57,539 nt of DNA from Aquibium sp. ELW1220 (GCF_030398385.1 NZ_JAOAOQ010000036.1:1-57539); one strand, 5' to 3'. Counted from the stretch's first letter, positions 43,719 to 53,462 are shown. Numbers and translations are program-made. Notes: a model not told the origin generated them from the sequence alone.

Positions 43719-43782
43719 CTTTTCTTTTTCGTCGAAACAGGCTCAATTCCGTCCTGATACCATCCGTGGAGGACGCGTTCCA

Positions 43783-44475
43783 ATGGCCATTCTTCTCTAT
43801 GATCTGGTCGGTGCCGATGCCGGCCGGCCCTTCAGCCCGCATTGCTGGAAGGTGGCCATGGCGCTGGCGCACAAGGGCCTTTCGTTCACCTCCATGCCCG
43901 CACCCTTCACGCAGATCCCGACGATCGAGGGGGGCGCGACCAAGATCGTGCCGCTGATCCGGGACGGCGAAACGCTCGTTTCGGACTCCTTCGACATCGC
44001 GCTCTATCTCGAGGAGGCCTATCCGGACCGCCCGACGCTCTTTGGCGGCGAAGGTGGCAAGGCCATGGCGCGGTTCGTCGAGCGCTGGTCCCAGCTCACC
44101 ATCCATTCCTATCTCGGCGCGGCGATCCTGATGGACATCCACGACTGCCTGGCGCCCGAAGACCAGGCGCATTTCCGCCGCACCCGCGAGCCGCGCTTCG
44201 GCAAGCCGATCGAGGAGGTCCCCCTCGATCGCGACACCCGGCTTGCCGGATTCCGCGCTTCGCTCGAACCGCTGCGCAGCATGCTGTCCTATCAGCCCTT
44301 CATCGGCGGCGCCTCGCCGCTGTTTGCGGACTACATCGTCTTTGGCGCCTTCCAGTTCGCCCGCGTGATTTCGTCCTACCAGACGCTCGCCTCGGACGAT
44401 CCGGTCCGGGACTGGTTCGAGCGTTGCCTGGCCCTCCACGACGGCCTGGGCGCGCGGGTGCCGGCAGCCGCCTGA
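43783..44475 (+). CDS. Glutathione S-transferase-family protein
   Basis: 230 aa. The thioredoxin-like N-terminal domain starts AILLYDLVGADAGRPFSPHC and contains the G-site elements TKIVPLIRDG and SDSFDIALYLEEAYP; an all-helical C-terminal domain follows. The FSPHCWK segment carries the serine/cysteine that usually activates glutathione. Substrate unknown. ATG 43783 is preceded by GTGGAGGAC. It is divergent from the DinB-like gene by 64 nt. Confidence 0.9.
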   Translation: MAILLYDLVGADAGRPFSPHCWKVAMALAHKGLSFTSMPAPFTQIPTIEGGATKIVPLIRDGETLVSDSFDIALYLEEAYPDRPTLFGGEGGKAMARFVERWSQLTIHSYLGAAILMDIHDCLAPEDQAHFRRTREPRFGKPIEEVPLDRDTRLAGFRASLEPLRSMLSYQPFIGGASPLFADYIVFGAFQFARVISSYQTLASDDPVRDWFERCLALHDGLGARVPAAA

Positions 44476-44513
44476 CGTTCCTGCCTTCGCTTTCCCACGC
44501 ACTGTGCAGACCC

Positions 44514-44542
44514 TTGGCATTCGTCGGGGCGGACGGTATAGA
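44514..44542 (+). promoter_or_regulatory. Sigma70-type promoter of ndk
   Basis: TTGGCA (44514-44519), a 17-nt spacer, and TATAGA (44537-44542): five of six consensus bases in each hexamer region and ideal spacing. It lies 39 nt before the ndk ATG, so the leader is only about 30 nt. Confidence 0.8.
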
Positions 44543-44581
44543 GCCGCGACTTTCCCAATTGCACAGATGAAGGAATAGACG

Positions 44582-45004
44582 ATGGCGATCGAACGCACCT
44601 TTTCGATGATCAAGCCCGACGCGACGCGGCGCAACCTGACCGGCGCAATCACCAAGATGCTCGAGGACGCAGGCCTGCGCGTCATCGCGTCCAAGCGCGT
44701 CTGGATGAGCCTGCGCGAGGCCGAGGGCTTCTACGCCGTCCACAAGGAGCGCCCCTTCTTCCAGGAGCTGACCGAGTTCATGTCGTCGGGCCCGACGATC
44801 GTGCAGGTTCTCGAAGGCGAGAACGCCATCGCGAAGAACCGCGAAGTCATGGGCGCCACCAACCCGGCCAATGCCGCCGAGGGCACCATCCGCAAGGTTC
44901 ACGCTCTCTCGATCGGCGAAAACTCCGTCCACGGCTCCGATGCGCCGGAAACGGCTGCCGAGGAGATCAAGTACTGGTTCGCCGACATCGAGATCGTCGG
45001 CTGA
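44582..45004 (+). CDS. ndk: Nucleoside diphosphate kinase
   Basis: 140 aa. Ndk equilibrates (d)NTP and (d)NDP pools. The phosphorylated histidine is H117 in [27 protein letters not shown] is the N-terminal signature. AAGGA lies 7 nt before the ATG. It has its own promoter and terminator, so it is a single-gene transcript. Confidence 0.98.
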   Translation: MAIERTFSMIKPDATRRNLTGAITKMLEDAGLRVIASKRVWMSLREAEGFYAVHKERPFFQELTEFMSSGPTIVQVLEGENAIAKNREVMGATNPANAAEGTIRKVHALSIGENSVHGSDAPETAAEEIKYWFADIEIVG

Positions 45005-45044
45005 TCTTCCTCGCCGGCTTGGCCGGCGATCGGACACGTCTGGA

Positions 45045-45074
45045 CAAGCCGCCTTCGGGCGGCTTGTTGCGTTT
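45045..45074 (+). terminator. Rho-independent terminator of ndk
   Basis: CAAGCCGCC-TTCG-GGCGGCTTG: a perfect 9-bp stem with a UUCG tetraloop (45045-45066), followed by TTGCGTTT. It lies 41 nt past the ndk stop and 15 nt from the end of the convergent GGDEF-EAL gene; it may serve both. Confidence 0.85.
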
Positions 45075-45088
45075 CGGAACCTCGCAAC

Positions 45089-47332
45089 TCACGCCGACAG
45101 ACGTGCTGCCTCTTCTCTCGGTGCCCGCTGCTCGCTGCCACTGGCCCTGACGAAGCGCTCGAAGTCCGCGGCCGGCATCGCCGGTGCAAAGAGGAATCCC
45201 TGAAAGTAGCCGCAGCCGGCCGCCAGCAGGAAGTCCTGCTGGCTCGTCGTCTCCACATGTTCCGCCACGACGTCGAGCGCCAGCGTCTCCGCGATGGCCA
45301 GGATCGTGCGGACCAGATCGCGGTCCTCCTCCGACTTGTCGATGTCGGCGACGAAACTGCCGTCGATCTTGACCTCGTCGAAGGGAAGGCCCTTCAGCCG
45401 CGACAGCGACGAATAGCCGGTGCCGAAATCGTCGAGCGAAAACCGAACGCCTAGCGCCTTCAGCTTCGCCATCTTGCGGCCCATCGCGGCGGTGTCACCC
45501 GCCGTCACGTGCTCGGTGAATTCGAGTGTCAGCAGGGAAGCGTCGACGCCGTGGCTCTCGATCATCTCGATCAGACCGTCCACCGCCTGGCTGCTGGCGA
45601 AGGACTGGACGCTGATGTTCACCGACAGCCTCAGACCCGCGGTTGCCGGATCGGCGGCCCACGCCGCCAGCTGCCGGACCGCCTGGCCGAGCACCAGCCG
45701 GCAGATCGAGTGGATCAGGCCCGACTGCTCGGCCAGCGGAATGAAACGGTCGGGCGCGATCGGGCCGAGCTTCGGATGGGTCCAGCGCAGCAGGCCTTCG
45801 GCGCCGACGACGCGCAGCCGTCGATCCATCTGCGGCTGGAAACGCAGCGACAGCGTCTCGTCGGCGATGGCCTTGCGCAGTTCGGCGAGCAGCGTGAACC
45901 GCTCGGCCTCTCCGTCCAGCCACTCCGTCTCGAAAAGCGCAAGCGCATCGCGGCCCGCAGCCTTGGCGCGATACATGGCGATGTCTGCGCGCTTGAGGAG
46001 GTCGTCCGGGCTCGCGACCTCGCCGCCGAAGACGAGCAGGCCGATGCTGGCGGACGAGTTGTGCCGCACGTCGCCGTGGTCGAAAGGCTGCCGCAGCGCG
46101 GCCATGATCCTGTTGCCGGCGCCGATCGCAAGGGCAGAGGCGACCGCTTCCTCCGCCGACGCAGTCTCGATCGCCACCACGAACTCATCGCCGCCCATGC
46201 GCGCGACCGCGTCGCCTGGTCCGACGCTGGCCTTCAGGCGACGGGCGACGTCCACGAGATAGGCATCGCCCACGGCATGGCCCTGCGTGTCGTTGAGCGA
46301 CTTGAAGTTGTCGAGGTCGATGAACAGCAGAATGCCCTTCGTGCCGTCGCGGTGGCATCGACCGATCGTTTCGGTCATCCGGTCGACGAACATGCGGCGG
46401 TTCGGCAGGCCCGTCAGCGGATCGAAGTAGGCCAGCTTCTCGATCTCCAGCGCCTGGCGCTTGCGCAGCGAGATGTCGGATATGTAGCCGTACCAGGTTC
46501 CACCTTCGCCATCCGGGCTGGGCTCGCGCTGGGCCGTCATGCGCAGCCATTTTTCCGTACCCCGCGACGTGACGATGCGGAACTCGTGGTCGAGCAGCGC
46601 GGCGCCGTCGATGGCCCTGCGGAAGCCCTCCATGTAGCCGTCGACGTCGTCCGGGTGGACTAGCTTCGCGAGCAGGAAGTCGGCCGCGTCGCATTCTTCC
46701 GGAGTCATCTCGACGATGCCGAAGTAACCGACGCTGACATACTCCACCGCCATGTGCCGGCCGCTCCCGCGCGTCCGGAACTGGAACAGGGCTCCGGGAA
46801 GATGGCTCGTCAGCTTCCGGAACGTCGCCTCGAGCTTGAGGCGGGCCATCGTCTCGGAGATCTCGCGTACGGAACCCTCGTAGTACAGGGGCCGGCCGGT
46901 CGTCTGGTGACGGACGAGACGGGCGGACTCGCTGACCCAGATCCGCTCCCGCGTCTTGTGCCTGTAGATTTCCGACGCGACGTCCTCGATCGTGCCGTCG
47001 CGTTCGAGGAGGACGCGCAGTTCCTCGCGCCGTCCGGGTTCGACATACCATTCGCGGCCGATGTCGTTGACGTTGGCGAGCATCTCTTCCTCGCTGTCAT
47101 AGCCGTTCAGCCGCACGAGGGCACGGTTTGCCGTGAGCTGCCGGCCGTCGAGGGACGAGCGGTAGACGCCTTCCGAGAGGTTCTCGATGAGCCCACGCGT
47201 GTAGGCCCGTTCTTCCAGTGCGCTGAGGTACTGGGTGCGATAGGCCGTCGCCATGACCCCCATGACGATCGCGAGCGCACAGGACACGACAAGCGCGATC
47301 CCCAGGAAATCGAAACCCGCGTCCTCGACCAA
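45089..47332 (-). CDS. PAS-GGDEF-EAL cyclic-di-GMP signalling protein
   Basis: 747 aa. One membrane helix near the N-terminus (ALVVSCALAIVMGVMATAYR), two PAS-like domains (residues ~45-170 and ~175-300), a GGDEF domain with intact GGDEF (~375) and an EAL domain. The EAL motif reads EGLLRW instead of EALLRW, but other phosphodiesterase residues (NISVQSF, DDFGTGYSSL, VKIDGSFV, the AEHVET glutamate, GYFQGFLF) are present. The start is TTG 47332; an in-frame stop lies five codons upstream, and the next ATG would cut into the membrane helix. It probably makes or breaks c-di-GMP in response to a PAS-sensed cue. Confidence 0.9.
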   Translation of the reverse strand: MVEDAGFDFLGIALVVSCALAIVMGVMATAYRTQYLSALEERAYTRGLIENLSEGVYRSSLDGRQLTANRALVRLNGYDSEEEMLANVNDIGREWYVEPGRREELRVLLERDGTIEDVASEIYRHKTRERIWVSESARLVRHQTTGRPLYYEGSVREISETMARLKLEATFRKLTSHLPGALFQFRTRGSGRHMAVEYVSVGYFGIVEMTPEECDAADFLLAKLVHPDDVDGYMEGFRRAIDGAALLDHEFRIVTSRGTEKWLRMTAQREPSPDGEGGTWYGYISDISLRKRQALEIEKLAYFDPLTGLPNRRMFVDRMTETIGRCHRDGTKGILLFIDLDNFKSLNDTQGHAVGDAYLVDVARRLKASVGPGDAVARMGGDEFVVAIETASAEEAVASALAIGAGNRIMAALRQPFDHGDVRHNSSASIGLLVFGGEVASPDDLLKRADIAMYRAKAAGRDALALFETEWLDGEAERFTLLAELRKAIADETLSLRFQPQMDRRLRVVGAEGLLRWTHPKLGPIAPDRFIPLAEQSGLIHSICRLVLGQAVRQLAAWAADPATAGLRLSVNISVQSFASSQAVDGLIEMIESHGVDASLLTLEFTEHVTAGDTAAMGRKMAKLKALGVRFSLDDFGTGYSSLSRLKGLPFDEVKIDGSFVADIDKSEEDRDLVRTILAIAETLALDVVAEHVETTSQQDFLLAAGCGYFQGFLFAPAMPAADFERFVRASGSEQRAPREEAARLSA

Positions 47333-47446
47333 GCACCGACCCCGTCACATCCGTCGAACGGCGGGTACGCTAGGGACGGCAGCTTGCGATTGTTCTAACG
47401 GGTCGGAGTAGCCTCTGGAGAGGGTTAATGAACTTTCACGCCGAAA

Positions 47447-47905
47447 TCACCAGCGGCTCGCCGCGCGGTCGTCGGCATCCCTGGCGTCCACCCATTGTCC
47501 CTCGGTTCCGTCGGCTCGGTGCTCCTTCTTCCAGAAGGGAGCGCGGGTCTTGAGGAAGTCCATCAGGAAGGACGCCCCCTCGAACGCAGCCTGCCGATGC
47601 GCCGACGTGGCCACCACCAGCACGATGTTCCCGCCCGGCCCGATCCTGCCATGGCGGTGGATCGCCAGGAGGCCCGAAAGCGGCCAGCGCTCGACCGCCT
47701 GTCGCGCGATCCGCAGGATCTCGGCTTCGGCCATGCCGGGATAATGTTCGAGCTCCAGGGCGGCCAGCGTGCCGGCCTCGTCGCGGCACAGGCCCGAAAA
47801 AGTCACCACCGCGCCGATGTCGCCGCGCCCCGCCGTCAGCTTCGCGACCTCCTCGGCAAGGTCGAAATCCTCCGCCTGGATGCGCACGACGGGATCGACG
47901 GGCAT
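47447..47905 (-). CDS. moaE: Molybdopterin synthase catalytic subunit
   Basis: 152 aa. MoaE converts precursor Z (cPMP) to molybdopterin using sulfur from MoaD. Signatures are GAVVTFSGLCRD, LELEHYPGMAE, AIHRHGRIGPGG and KTRAPFWKKE with the catalytic lysines (K126/K127). It begins 2 nt after the moaD stop. A molybdopterin enzyme is encoded at 55014-57119. Confidence 0.96.
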   Translation of the reverse strand: MPVDPVVRIQAEDFDLAEEVAKLTAGRGDIGAVVTFSGLCRDEAGTLAALELEHYPGMAEAEILRIARQAVERWPLSGLLAIHRHGRIGPGGNIVLVVATSAHRQAAFEGASFLMDFLKTRAPFWKKEHRADGTEGQWVDARDADDRAASRW

Positions 47906-47907
47906 GG

Positions 47908-48174
47908 TCAGCCTCCGGTCATCGGCGGAAAGAGCGCGACCTCGGAAGCCCCGGCCAGCCGCTCGCCGTGATCGACATGTTCGCGGTCGATCGCGACGCG
48001 GATGACGTCCTGGTGCCGGAGCGCCGCCTCGTACCCTTCGCCACGCCCGCGCAGCCAGGCGAGGAGTTCCCGCACCGTCGCGACCTCGGGCGGCAGAGCG
48101 ATCTCTTCCTCGGAACGGCCGATGCGCTCGCGCACCCAGGCGAAGTAGACGAGCTTCACGGCAGTCTCCGTCAT
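47908..48174 (-). CDS. moaD: Molybdopterin synthase sulfur-carrier subunit
   Basis: 88 aa ubiquitin-like protein ending in the obligatory Gly-Gly (FPPMTGG), which is thiocarboxylated. VKLVYFAWVRERIG at the N-terminus and SEVALFPPMTGG at the end are typical. The ATG at 48174 overlaps the pgsA stop by 4 nt; the longer upstream frame is the pgsA region. Confidence 0.95.
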   Translation of the reverse strand: MTETAVKLVYFAWVRERIGRSEEEIALPPEVATVRELLAWLRGRGEGYEAALRHQDVIRVAIDREHVDHGERLAGASEVALFPPMTGG

Positions 48175-48755
48175 TCGTCGACGATGTGCTTCATTCCGGC
48201 CCGGAAGTAATCCCAGCCTGTGTAGAGCGTCACCAGCGCCGACAGCCACAAAAGCGTGATGCCGAACTCCATGGTCCATGGAAACACCTGTTCGCCGGCC
48301 GGTCCCGCCAGCAGGAAGCCGATCGACACCAGCTGCATCGTCGTCTTCCACTTCGCCAGCCGCGTGACCGGTACGCTGACCTTGAGTTCGGCGAGATACT
48401 CGCGCAACCCCGAGACGAGCACCTCGCGGCACAGGATGATGATCGCCGCCCAGAGCGACCACTTGTCGATCGTCCGGTCGAAGGCGAGCAGCAGGAGCAC
48501 GGCCGCGACCAAGAGCTTGTCGGCGATCGGATCCAGCATCTTGCCGATGTTCGACGTCTGCGACCAGATCCGCGCGATGTAGCCGTCGAAATAGTCGGTG
48601 ATGCTCGCGACCACGAAGATCCAGAAGGCCGCCCAGCGCCAGAACTCGGTCGGCCGCGTCCGCCCTTCCAGGTAGAAACAGACGAGAATAAGCGGCACGG
48701 CGAGGATGCGCGCATAGGTCAGGAGGTTGGGCAGATTGAAAGCGCGCTTGGCCAT
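48171..48755 (-). CDS. pgsA: CDP-diacylglycerol--glycerol-3-phosphate 3-phosphatidyltransferase
   Basis: 194 aa integral membrane enzyme, first step of phosphatidylglycerol synthesis. The CDP-alcohol phosphotransferase motif is complete: D54, D57, G58, A61, R62, G71, D75 and D79 (DYFDGYIAR ... GKMLDPIADK). NLPNLLTYARI is the usual N-terminus. Start ATG 48755 was chosen over an 11-codon longer frame. The pgsA-moaD-moaE order, with overlaps, is typical of Hyphomicrobiales. Confidence 0.96.
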   Translation of the reverse strand: MAKRAFNLPNLLTYARILAVPLILVCFYLEGRTRPTEFWRWAAFWIFVVASITDYFDGYIARIWSQTSNIGKMLDPIADKLLVAAVLLLLAFDRTIDKWSLWAAIIILCREVLVSGLREYLAELKVSVPVTRLAKWKTTMQLVSIGFLLAGPAGEQVFPWTMEFGITLLWLSALVTLYTGWDYFRAGMKHIVDE

Positions 48756-48851
48756 GTCGTTCCAGTTTGGTCCGTGCCGGCTAGTCAAACCAGATGGAGA
48801 GGCCAGGGGTCAACCGCAAGTCGGGACCGATCGATGGACCAGAACCCGGAA

Positions 48852-50942
48852 TCAGCCATTATCGTGGAAATGATCGTAGATCTGCTTCGCCATCGCGGCG
48901 GAAATGCCCTCGACCGTCATCAGGTCCTCCATTGCCGCCCGTCCGACGGCCTTGGCGGTGCCGAAATGGTGCAGCAGGGCGCGCTTGCGCGTCGGTCCGA
49001 TCCCGCCGATCTCGTCGAGCGGGCTGCGCACCATCTCCTTCTTGCGCTTGGCGCGATGCGAGCCGATGGCGAAGCGGTGGGCCTCGTCGCGCAACCGCTG
49101 GATGAAATAGAGGACCGGATCGCGCGGCGGCAGCATGAACGGCTCGCGTCCCGTCACGAAGAAGCGTTCGCGCCCCGCATCGCGGTCGACGCCCTTGGCG
49201 ACGCCGATCGCCGTCACCTTGTCCTCGATGCCGAGATCGGCGAGGATCTTGCGCACCGCCGACATCTGGCCGGCGCCGCCGTCGATCAGGATCAGGTCGG
49301 GCCAGGCCGGGAAGGCGGTGGTCTCGTCGGGTTCCTCTGCGGCCTCCGCCTCGGGGCCGGCGGCCGGCGCGTGCTCCTTCAGCAGGCGTGAGAAGCGCCG
49401 CTCCATCACTTCCCGCATCATGCCGAAATCGTCGCCGGGCGTGATGTCGGTCGAGCGGATGTTGAACTTGCGGTACTGGTTCTTCACGAAGCCCTCGACC
49501 CCGGCCACGACCATCGCACCCACGGCGTTGGTGCCCATGATGTGCGAGTTGTCGTAGACCTCCACGCGGCGCGGCGGCTTCGCCAGCGCGAACGTCTCGG
49601 CGATGCCGGCGAGCAGGCGGGTCTGCGACGACGTTTCGGCGAGCCGGCGCCCGAGCGCCTCGCGCGCGTTCTGCGCCACGTGGTCGACCAGGCTCTTCTT
49701 CTCGCCGCGCTGCGGCGCGCCGAGCGCGACCTTGTGCCCCGCCCGCGTGGCGAGCGCCTGCGCCAGCAGGGCCTGTTCCCCGACCGCGTGAGACAGGAGG
49801 ATGGTCCGCGGGCACGGCTTGTCGTCGTAGAACTGGGCGAGGAAGGCGCCGAGCACCTCGGCCGGTTCGAGCGCCGGATCGGCCTTGGGAAAATAGGCGC
49901 GGTTGCCCCAGTTCTGCCCGGTGCGGAAGAAGAACACCTCGATGCAGTTCTGGCCGCCCTCCTGGTGGATCGCGAAGACGTCGGCCTCTTCGACCGACTG
50001 CGGATTGATGCCCTGGTGGCTCTGCACGTGGCTGAGCGCGGTGAGGCGGTCGCGAAACACCGCGGCGCGCTCGAAATCGAGCGCGTCCGACGCCTCCTGC
50101 ATGGCACCCGAAATGTCCGACTTCACCTTCTGGCTGCGGCCGGACAGGAAGTCCTTCGCTTCCTTCACCAGTTCGGCATAGTCGGCGCTGCCGATCTCGC
50201 CGGTGCAGGGGCCGGAACAGCGCTTGATCTGGTAGAGCAGGCACGGCCGCGTGCGCCCCTCATAGACCGAATCGGTGCAGCTTCTGAGCAGGAAGGCGCG
50301 CTGCAGCGCGTTGATGGTGCGCCCGACCGCTCCGGCGGAGGCGAAGGGGCCGAAATAGTCGCCCTTTCGCGAGCGCGCGCCGCGATGCTTGAAGATGCCG
50401 GGCGCGGCATGGTCGCCGGTGAGCAGGATGTAGGGAAACGACTTGTCGTCGCGCAGCAGCACGTTGTAGCGCGGCCGCAGCCGCTTGATCAGGTTCGCCT
50501 CGAGCAGCAGCGCTTCGATCTCGGTGCGGGTGACGACGAATTCCATCGTCGTCGTCTCGCGCACCATGCGGCCGATGCGCTGGGTGTGGAACCGGCCCTG
50601 GGCGTAGTTGGTGACGCGCTTCTTCAGGCTCCGCGCCTTGCCGACGTAGAGGACGTCGCCCGCCGCATTCATCATCCGGTAGACGCCAGGCGCGTTGGGC
50701 AGCCGCTTGACGAAATGGGCGATGACCTCGGTGCCGGACTTGCCCTCGGCATCGACCGAGGCCGTATCCCACGTGTAGCCGCCGAGGTCCGGCTCGACCG
50801 GCTCCGCCTCGATCTCCTCGCCGTCGTCCTCGTCTTCCGCCAGATCGTCGGGCAGCACGCCGGCGATCTCGTCGCTCTCCGTCTCCGGATTGGCCTTTCG
50901 GCCGGCGGGAAGCGGTTGGCTCTGCACTTTCGGTGGGTTCAT
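48852..50942 (-). CDS. uvrC: Excinuclease ABC subunit C
   Basis: 696 aa. UvrC makes both incisions in nucleotide excision repair. An unusual ~70-residue acidic N-terminal extension ([17 protein letters not shown]) precedes the GIY-YIG domain ([24 protein letters not shown]). A UVR domain follows (~235-275), then the RNase H-like endonuclease domain ([19 protein letters not shown], cut here) and C-terminal helix-hairpin-helix motifs. The ATG overlaps the stop of the SDR gene by 4 nt, so they are coupled. Confidence 0.96.
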   Translation of the reverse strand: MNPPKVQSQPLPAGRKANPETESDEIAGVLPDDLAEDEDDGEEIEAEPVEPDLGGYTWDTASVDAEGKSGTEVIAHFVKRLPNAPGVYRMMNAAGDVLYVGKARSLKKRVTNYAQGRFHTQRIGRMVRETTTMEFVVTRTEIEALLLEANLIKRLRPRYNVLLRDDKSFPYILLTGDHAAPGIFKHRGARSRKGDYFGPFASAGAVGRTINALQRAFLLRSCTDSVYEGRTRPCLLYQIKRCSGPCTGEIGSADYAELVKEAKDFLSGRSQKVKSDISGAMQEASDALDFERAAVFRDRLTALSHVQSHQGINPQSVEEADVFAIHQEGGQNCIEVFFFRTGQNWGNRAYFPKADPALEPAEVLGAFLAQFYDDKPCPRTILLSHAVGEQALLAQALATRAGHKVALGAPQRGEKKSLVDHVAQNAREALGRRLAETSSQTRLLAGIAETFALAKPPRRVEVYDNSHIMGTNAVGAMVVAGVEGFVKNQYRKFNIRSTDITPGDDFGMMREVMERRFSRLLKEHAPAAGPEAEAAEEPDETTAFPAWPDLILIDGGAGQMSAVRKILADLGIEDKVTAIGVAKGVDRDAGRERFFVTGREPFMLPPRDPVLYFIQRLRDEAHRFAIGSHRAKRKKEMVRSPLDEIGGIGPTRKRALLHHFGTAKAVGRAAMEDLMTVEGISAAMAKQIYDHFHDNG

Positions 50943-51703
50943 TCACGCATGCCTGTCACATCCGGGGTCTGCCAGGCAAGATGCTGGCCACCGTCGAGCG
51001 CGATCATCTGGCCGGTGATCGACGGCGTTTCCCACAGATAGCGTATCGTGCTGCCAAATTCCGTCAGCAGCGGACCCTTTTGCAAGAGGAGGCTCTCCTG
51101 CTGGGCGGCGAGGTCGTCGGGCTGCTGGCGATCATTGGCAAGCGTCGGCCCGGGGCCGATCGCGTTGACGCGCACGCGGGGCGCGAATGCCTGGGCCATG
51201 GTCTGCGTGGCCGTCCACAGTGCCGCCTTCGACAGCGTGTAGGAAAAGAACTGCGGCGTCAGCCGCCACACCCGCTGGTCGACGATGTTGACGATCAGCC
51301 CGGTCTCTCCGGCCGGCAGGCGACGCACCATCTCGCCGGCAAGCTGTACCGGCGCCTTCAGGTGCAGCGCGAAGTGCTTCTCCCACAGGTTCCAGTCCGG
51401 ATCCTGCGCCGAGTCGGGTTCGAAGACCGAGGCGTTGTTGACCAGGAGCCGCACCGGTCCAAGCGTTTCGGCGATACGCGCCGCAAGACCGCCGACACTG
51501 TCGATATCGGAGAGGTCGGCCGCAAACACCTGCGCCCTGCCGCCGGCTCTCCCGATCCGGCTGACGATCTCGTCGGCCTCCCGTCCGGAGCGGTTGCAAT
51601 GCACGGCGACGGAAAAGCCGGCATCGGCGAGATCGGCGGCGATGGCTGCACCGATCCTCTTCGCGCCGCCTGTCACCAGCGCAACCCCCTTGTGCCCGTC
51701 CAT
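50939..51703 (-). CDS. SDR-family oxidoreductase, pteridine reductase (FolM)-like
   Basis: 254 aa from ATG 51703. TGGAKRIG is the NADP-binding motif and YTLSKAAL holds the catalytic Y155 and K159. In place of the usual catalytic serine the protein has Asp (NIVDQR, D142), the pattern of pteridine reductase PTR1 and FolM dihydromonapterin reductase. SDR-uvrC-pgsA-moaD-moaE adjacency suggests a link to pterin metabolism. The longer upstream frame lacks support. Confidence 0.88.
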   Translation of the reverse strand: MDGHKGVALVTGGAKRIGAAIAADLADAGFSVAVHCNRSGREADEIVSRIGRAGGRAQVFAADLSDIDSVGGLAARIAETLGPVRLLVNNASVFEPDSAQDPDWNLWEKHFALHLKAPVQLAGEMVRRLPAGETGLIVNIVDQRVWRLTPQFFSYTLSKAALWTATQTMAQAFAPRVRVNAIGPGPTLANDRQQPDDLAAQQESLLLQKGPLLTEFGSTIRYLWETPSITGQMIALDGGQHLAWQTPDVTGMRE

Positions 51704-52081
51704 TCCGTCGCCCCCGTTTACCCTCCAGTCATATATGCGGCGGAATCGAGAAGGAAAGGCATGCCTGCCGCAACGTTCGGTCTCTGCCGATGGAGCGGAA
51801 GGCTCCGGCTCCGGATGCACACGACGGGTAAAATTTGAAGCGAATTCAGCGCATTGCCCTCCCGCACCGGTGGTACGTCGTCTGCCCGGAACCGCTGGTG
51901 TTGCACGAAGGACACGTCATGTTTCGGCCATATCGCTGCCGACGGATGACCGTTTTTGCTCTGCGGTTCGGCCGCATTTGGGCACGACATTGCGGACACT
52001 TGGGGTCGCCACCGTTCCTCCCTGGCGATCCGAGGCGAGAAGGGGGGCAATAACCCTTCCAGATTGTGCAAGGAGTACACT
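51704..52081. other. Divergent intergenic region before the outer-membrane protein gene
   Basis: 378 nt with no gene I can support; small open frames on both strands have no family character. It should contain promoters for the SDR-uvrC operon and for the outer-membrane protein. AAGGAG at the end (52069-52074) is the latter's ribosome-binding site. I found no convincing -35/-10 pair. Confidence 0.6.
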
Positions 52082-52756
52082 ATGTCCATCCGTTCCAATA
52101 TCGGCCGCTCGGCCGCAGCAGCCTTCGGGGTCGCCGCGCTGCTCTCCACCACCTCCGTGTTCGCAGCCGACGTCATCGGCAATGAGCCGCCGGCACCGCA
52201 GCCGATCGAATACGAACAGGTTCCGGTCGCTTCCTGGGCTGGCGCCTATGCCGGTATCCAGGGCGGCTACAGCTTCGGCGAGTCGGACATCAATTCCACG
52301 GTGACGAATTCGATCGACACCGACGGCTTCAACGGCAGCCTGTTCGGCGGCTGGAATGGCCAGTCGGGCATGTTCGTCTACGGTATCGAAGGCGACGTCG
52401 GCTATGACTGGGCGGACGGCACCAATGCCGGCGCGTCCACCGAGCGCGGCTTCAACGGCTCGCTGCGTGCCCGCATGGGCGTGGCCGCGACCGACAACAT
52501 CCTGGTCTATGCGACCGGCGGTGGCGCGGTGGCGGAGATCGAGGCCAATGACGGTCTCGGCTTCTCCGATTCCAACACGATGTACGGCTGGACCGCCGGC
52601 GTCGGCGCCGACGTCAAGCTGACCGAGAAGGTCTTCGCCCGTGGCGAATATCGCTACACCGACTACGGTTCGGACGATTTCGCCCTGTCGGGCGGCGCGA
52701 CCGAAGTCGATGCCACGTCGAACAACTTCCTGCTCGGCATCGGCATGAAGTTCTGA
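52082..52756 (+). CDS. Omp25/Omp31-type outer-membrane beta-barrel protein
   Basis: 224 aa. A signal peptide ends VFA before ADVIGNEPPA. The mature protein is a small beta-barrel of the Brucella/Rhizobium Omp25/31 kind: WAGAYAGIQGGYSFG at the N-terminus, GGWNGQSGMFVYGIEGDVGY, LRARMGVAATDNILVYATGG, and FARGEYRYTDYG, with the C-terminal phenylalanine (GIGMKF) recognised by the BAM complex. Such proteins are abundant surface proteins. It carries its own terminator downstream. Confidence 0.93.
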   Translation: MSIRSNIGRSAAAAFGVAALLSTTSVFAADVIGNEPPAPQPIEYEQVPVASWAGAYAGIQGGYSFGESDINSTVTNSIDTDGFNGSLFGGWNGQSGMFVYGIEGDVGYDWADGTNAGASTERGFNGSLRARMGVAATDNILVYATGGGAVAEIEANDGLGFSDSNTMYGWTAGVGADVKLTEKVFARGEYRYTDYGSDDFALSGGATEVDATSNNFLLGIGMKF

Positions 52757-52801
52757 TCGATCGGCCCGGCGCCTCTGGCGTCGAACCGGACGAAAGTGGA
52801 G

Positions 52802-52834
52802 AAGGCCGGAGCCCGCAAGGGTCCGGCCTTTTCC
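52802..52834 (+). terminator. Terminator of the outer-membrane protein gene
   Basis: Stem AAGGCCGGA / TCCGGCCTT with an inner CCC-GCAA-GGG extension (GNRA loop, one bulged G), followed by a short T-run (TTTT overall). It lies 45 nt past the stop and before the convergent GST gene. Confidence 0.85.
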
Positions 52835-52865
52835 ACGCCTGGAGGTTGGAGTTCGACGAAACCGC

Positions 52866-53462
52866 TCAGTGCGGCAGATACGGACCCATATCGGGAAAAA
52901 GCTCGTCGAAGCGCTTGACCCAGCGCTTCAGCTTCGGGCGGCCGCGTTCCCAGCCGCTGCCGAAGCGCAGCGTGTTGTAGGCCAGCATGCAGCGCAGCGC
53001 GATGTGGCCCACATGTGCCTTCTGGCCGAGACGAGGCGCATTCCCGTTCAGGTGGTCGAGGCCCCGTGCCACCTTCGCCGCCTGCCGGTCGATCCACGGC
53101 TGGTGCAGCTTCTCCTCCGGCCGGAAGCGCTTTTCATAGACCTGCGCCAGCAGGCAGTCGGCGATGCCGTCGGCCAGCGCCTCCAGCCGTTCCGCCTCGC
53201 GCCGCTTGCCGGCATTGCGCGGAAACAGCTGGTTGCCCGACATGCGGTTCAGTTCCTGCGTGATCGCGCGGCTGTCGTAGACCGAACTCCCGTCGTCGAG
53301 AACGAGAACCGGGATCTTGCCGAGCGGGTTCGCGTCGAGCAGCACCGCCGGATCGGCGTTGGTGTCGACCGACACCGCCTCGAACGGTATCTTGGCATGG
53401 GCGGCCGCGGCCATCACCTTGTTGGCGAAGGGCGAGGCGCTGGACATCAGGATTTTCGTCAT
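52866..53462 (-). CDS. Glutathione S-transferase-family protein
   Basis: 198 aa. N-terminal thioredoxin fold with SSASPFANKVMAAAAHAKI (serine 8 or 10 as likely glutathione-activating residue), NPLGKIPVLVLDDGSSVYDS and the cis-proline loop IPVL; the C-terminal helical domain ends in GPYLPH. It belongs to the same broad family as the protein at 43783 but is clearly a different subgroup. Function unknown. Confidence 0.92.
   Translation of the reverse strand: MTKILMSSASPFANKVMAAAAHAKIPFEAVSVDTNADPAVLLDANPLGKIPVLVLDDGSSVYDSRAITQELNRMSGNQLFPRNAGKRREAERLEALADGIADCLLAQVYEKRFRPEEKLHQPWIDRQAAKVARGLDHLNGNAPRLGQKAHVGHIALRCMLAYNTLRFGSGWERGRPKLKRWVKRFDELFPDMGPYLPH

Noticed and set aside
51718-52182. 154-codon minus-strand frame upstream of the outer-membrane protein
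   Set aside because: It overlaps the signal peptide region of that gene, has no ribosome-binding site and no family character.
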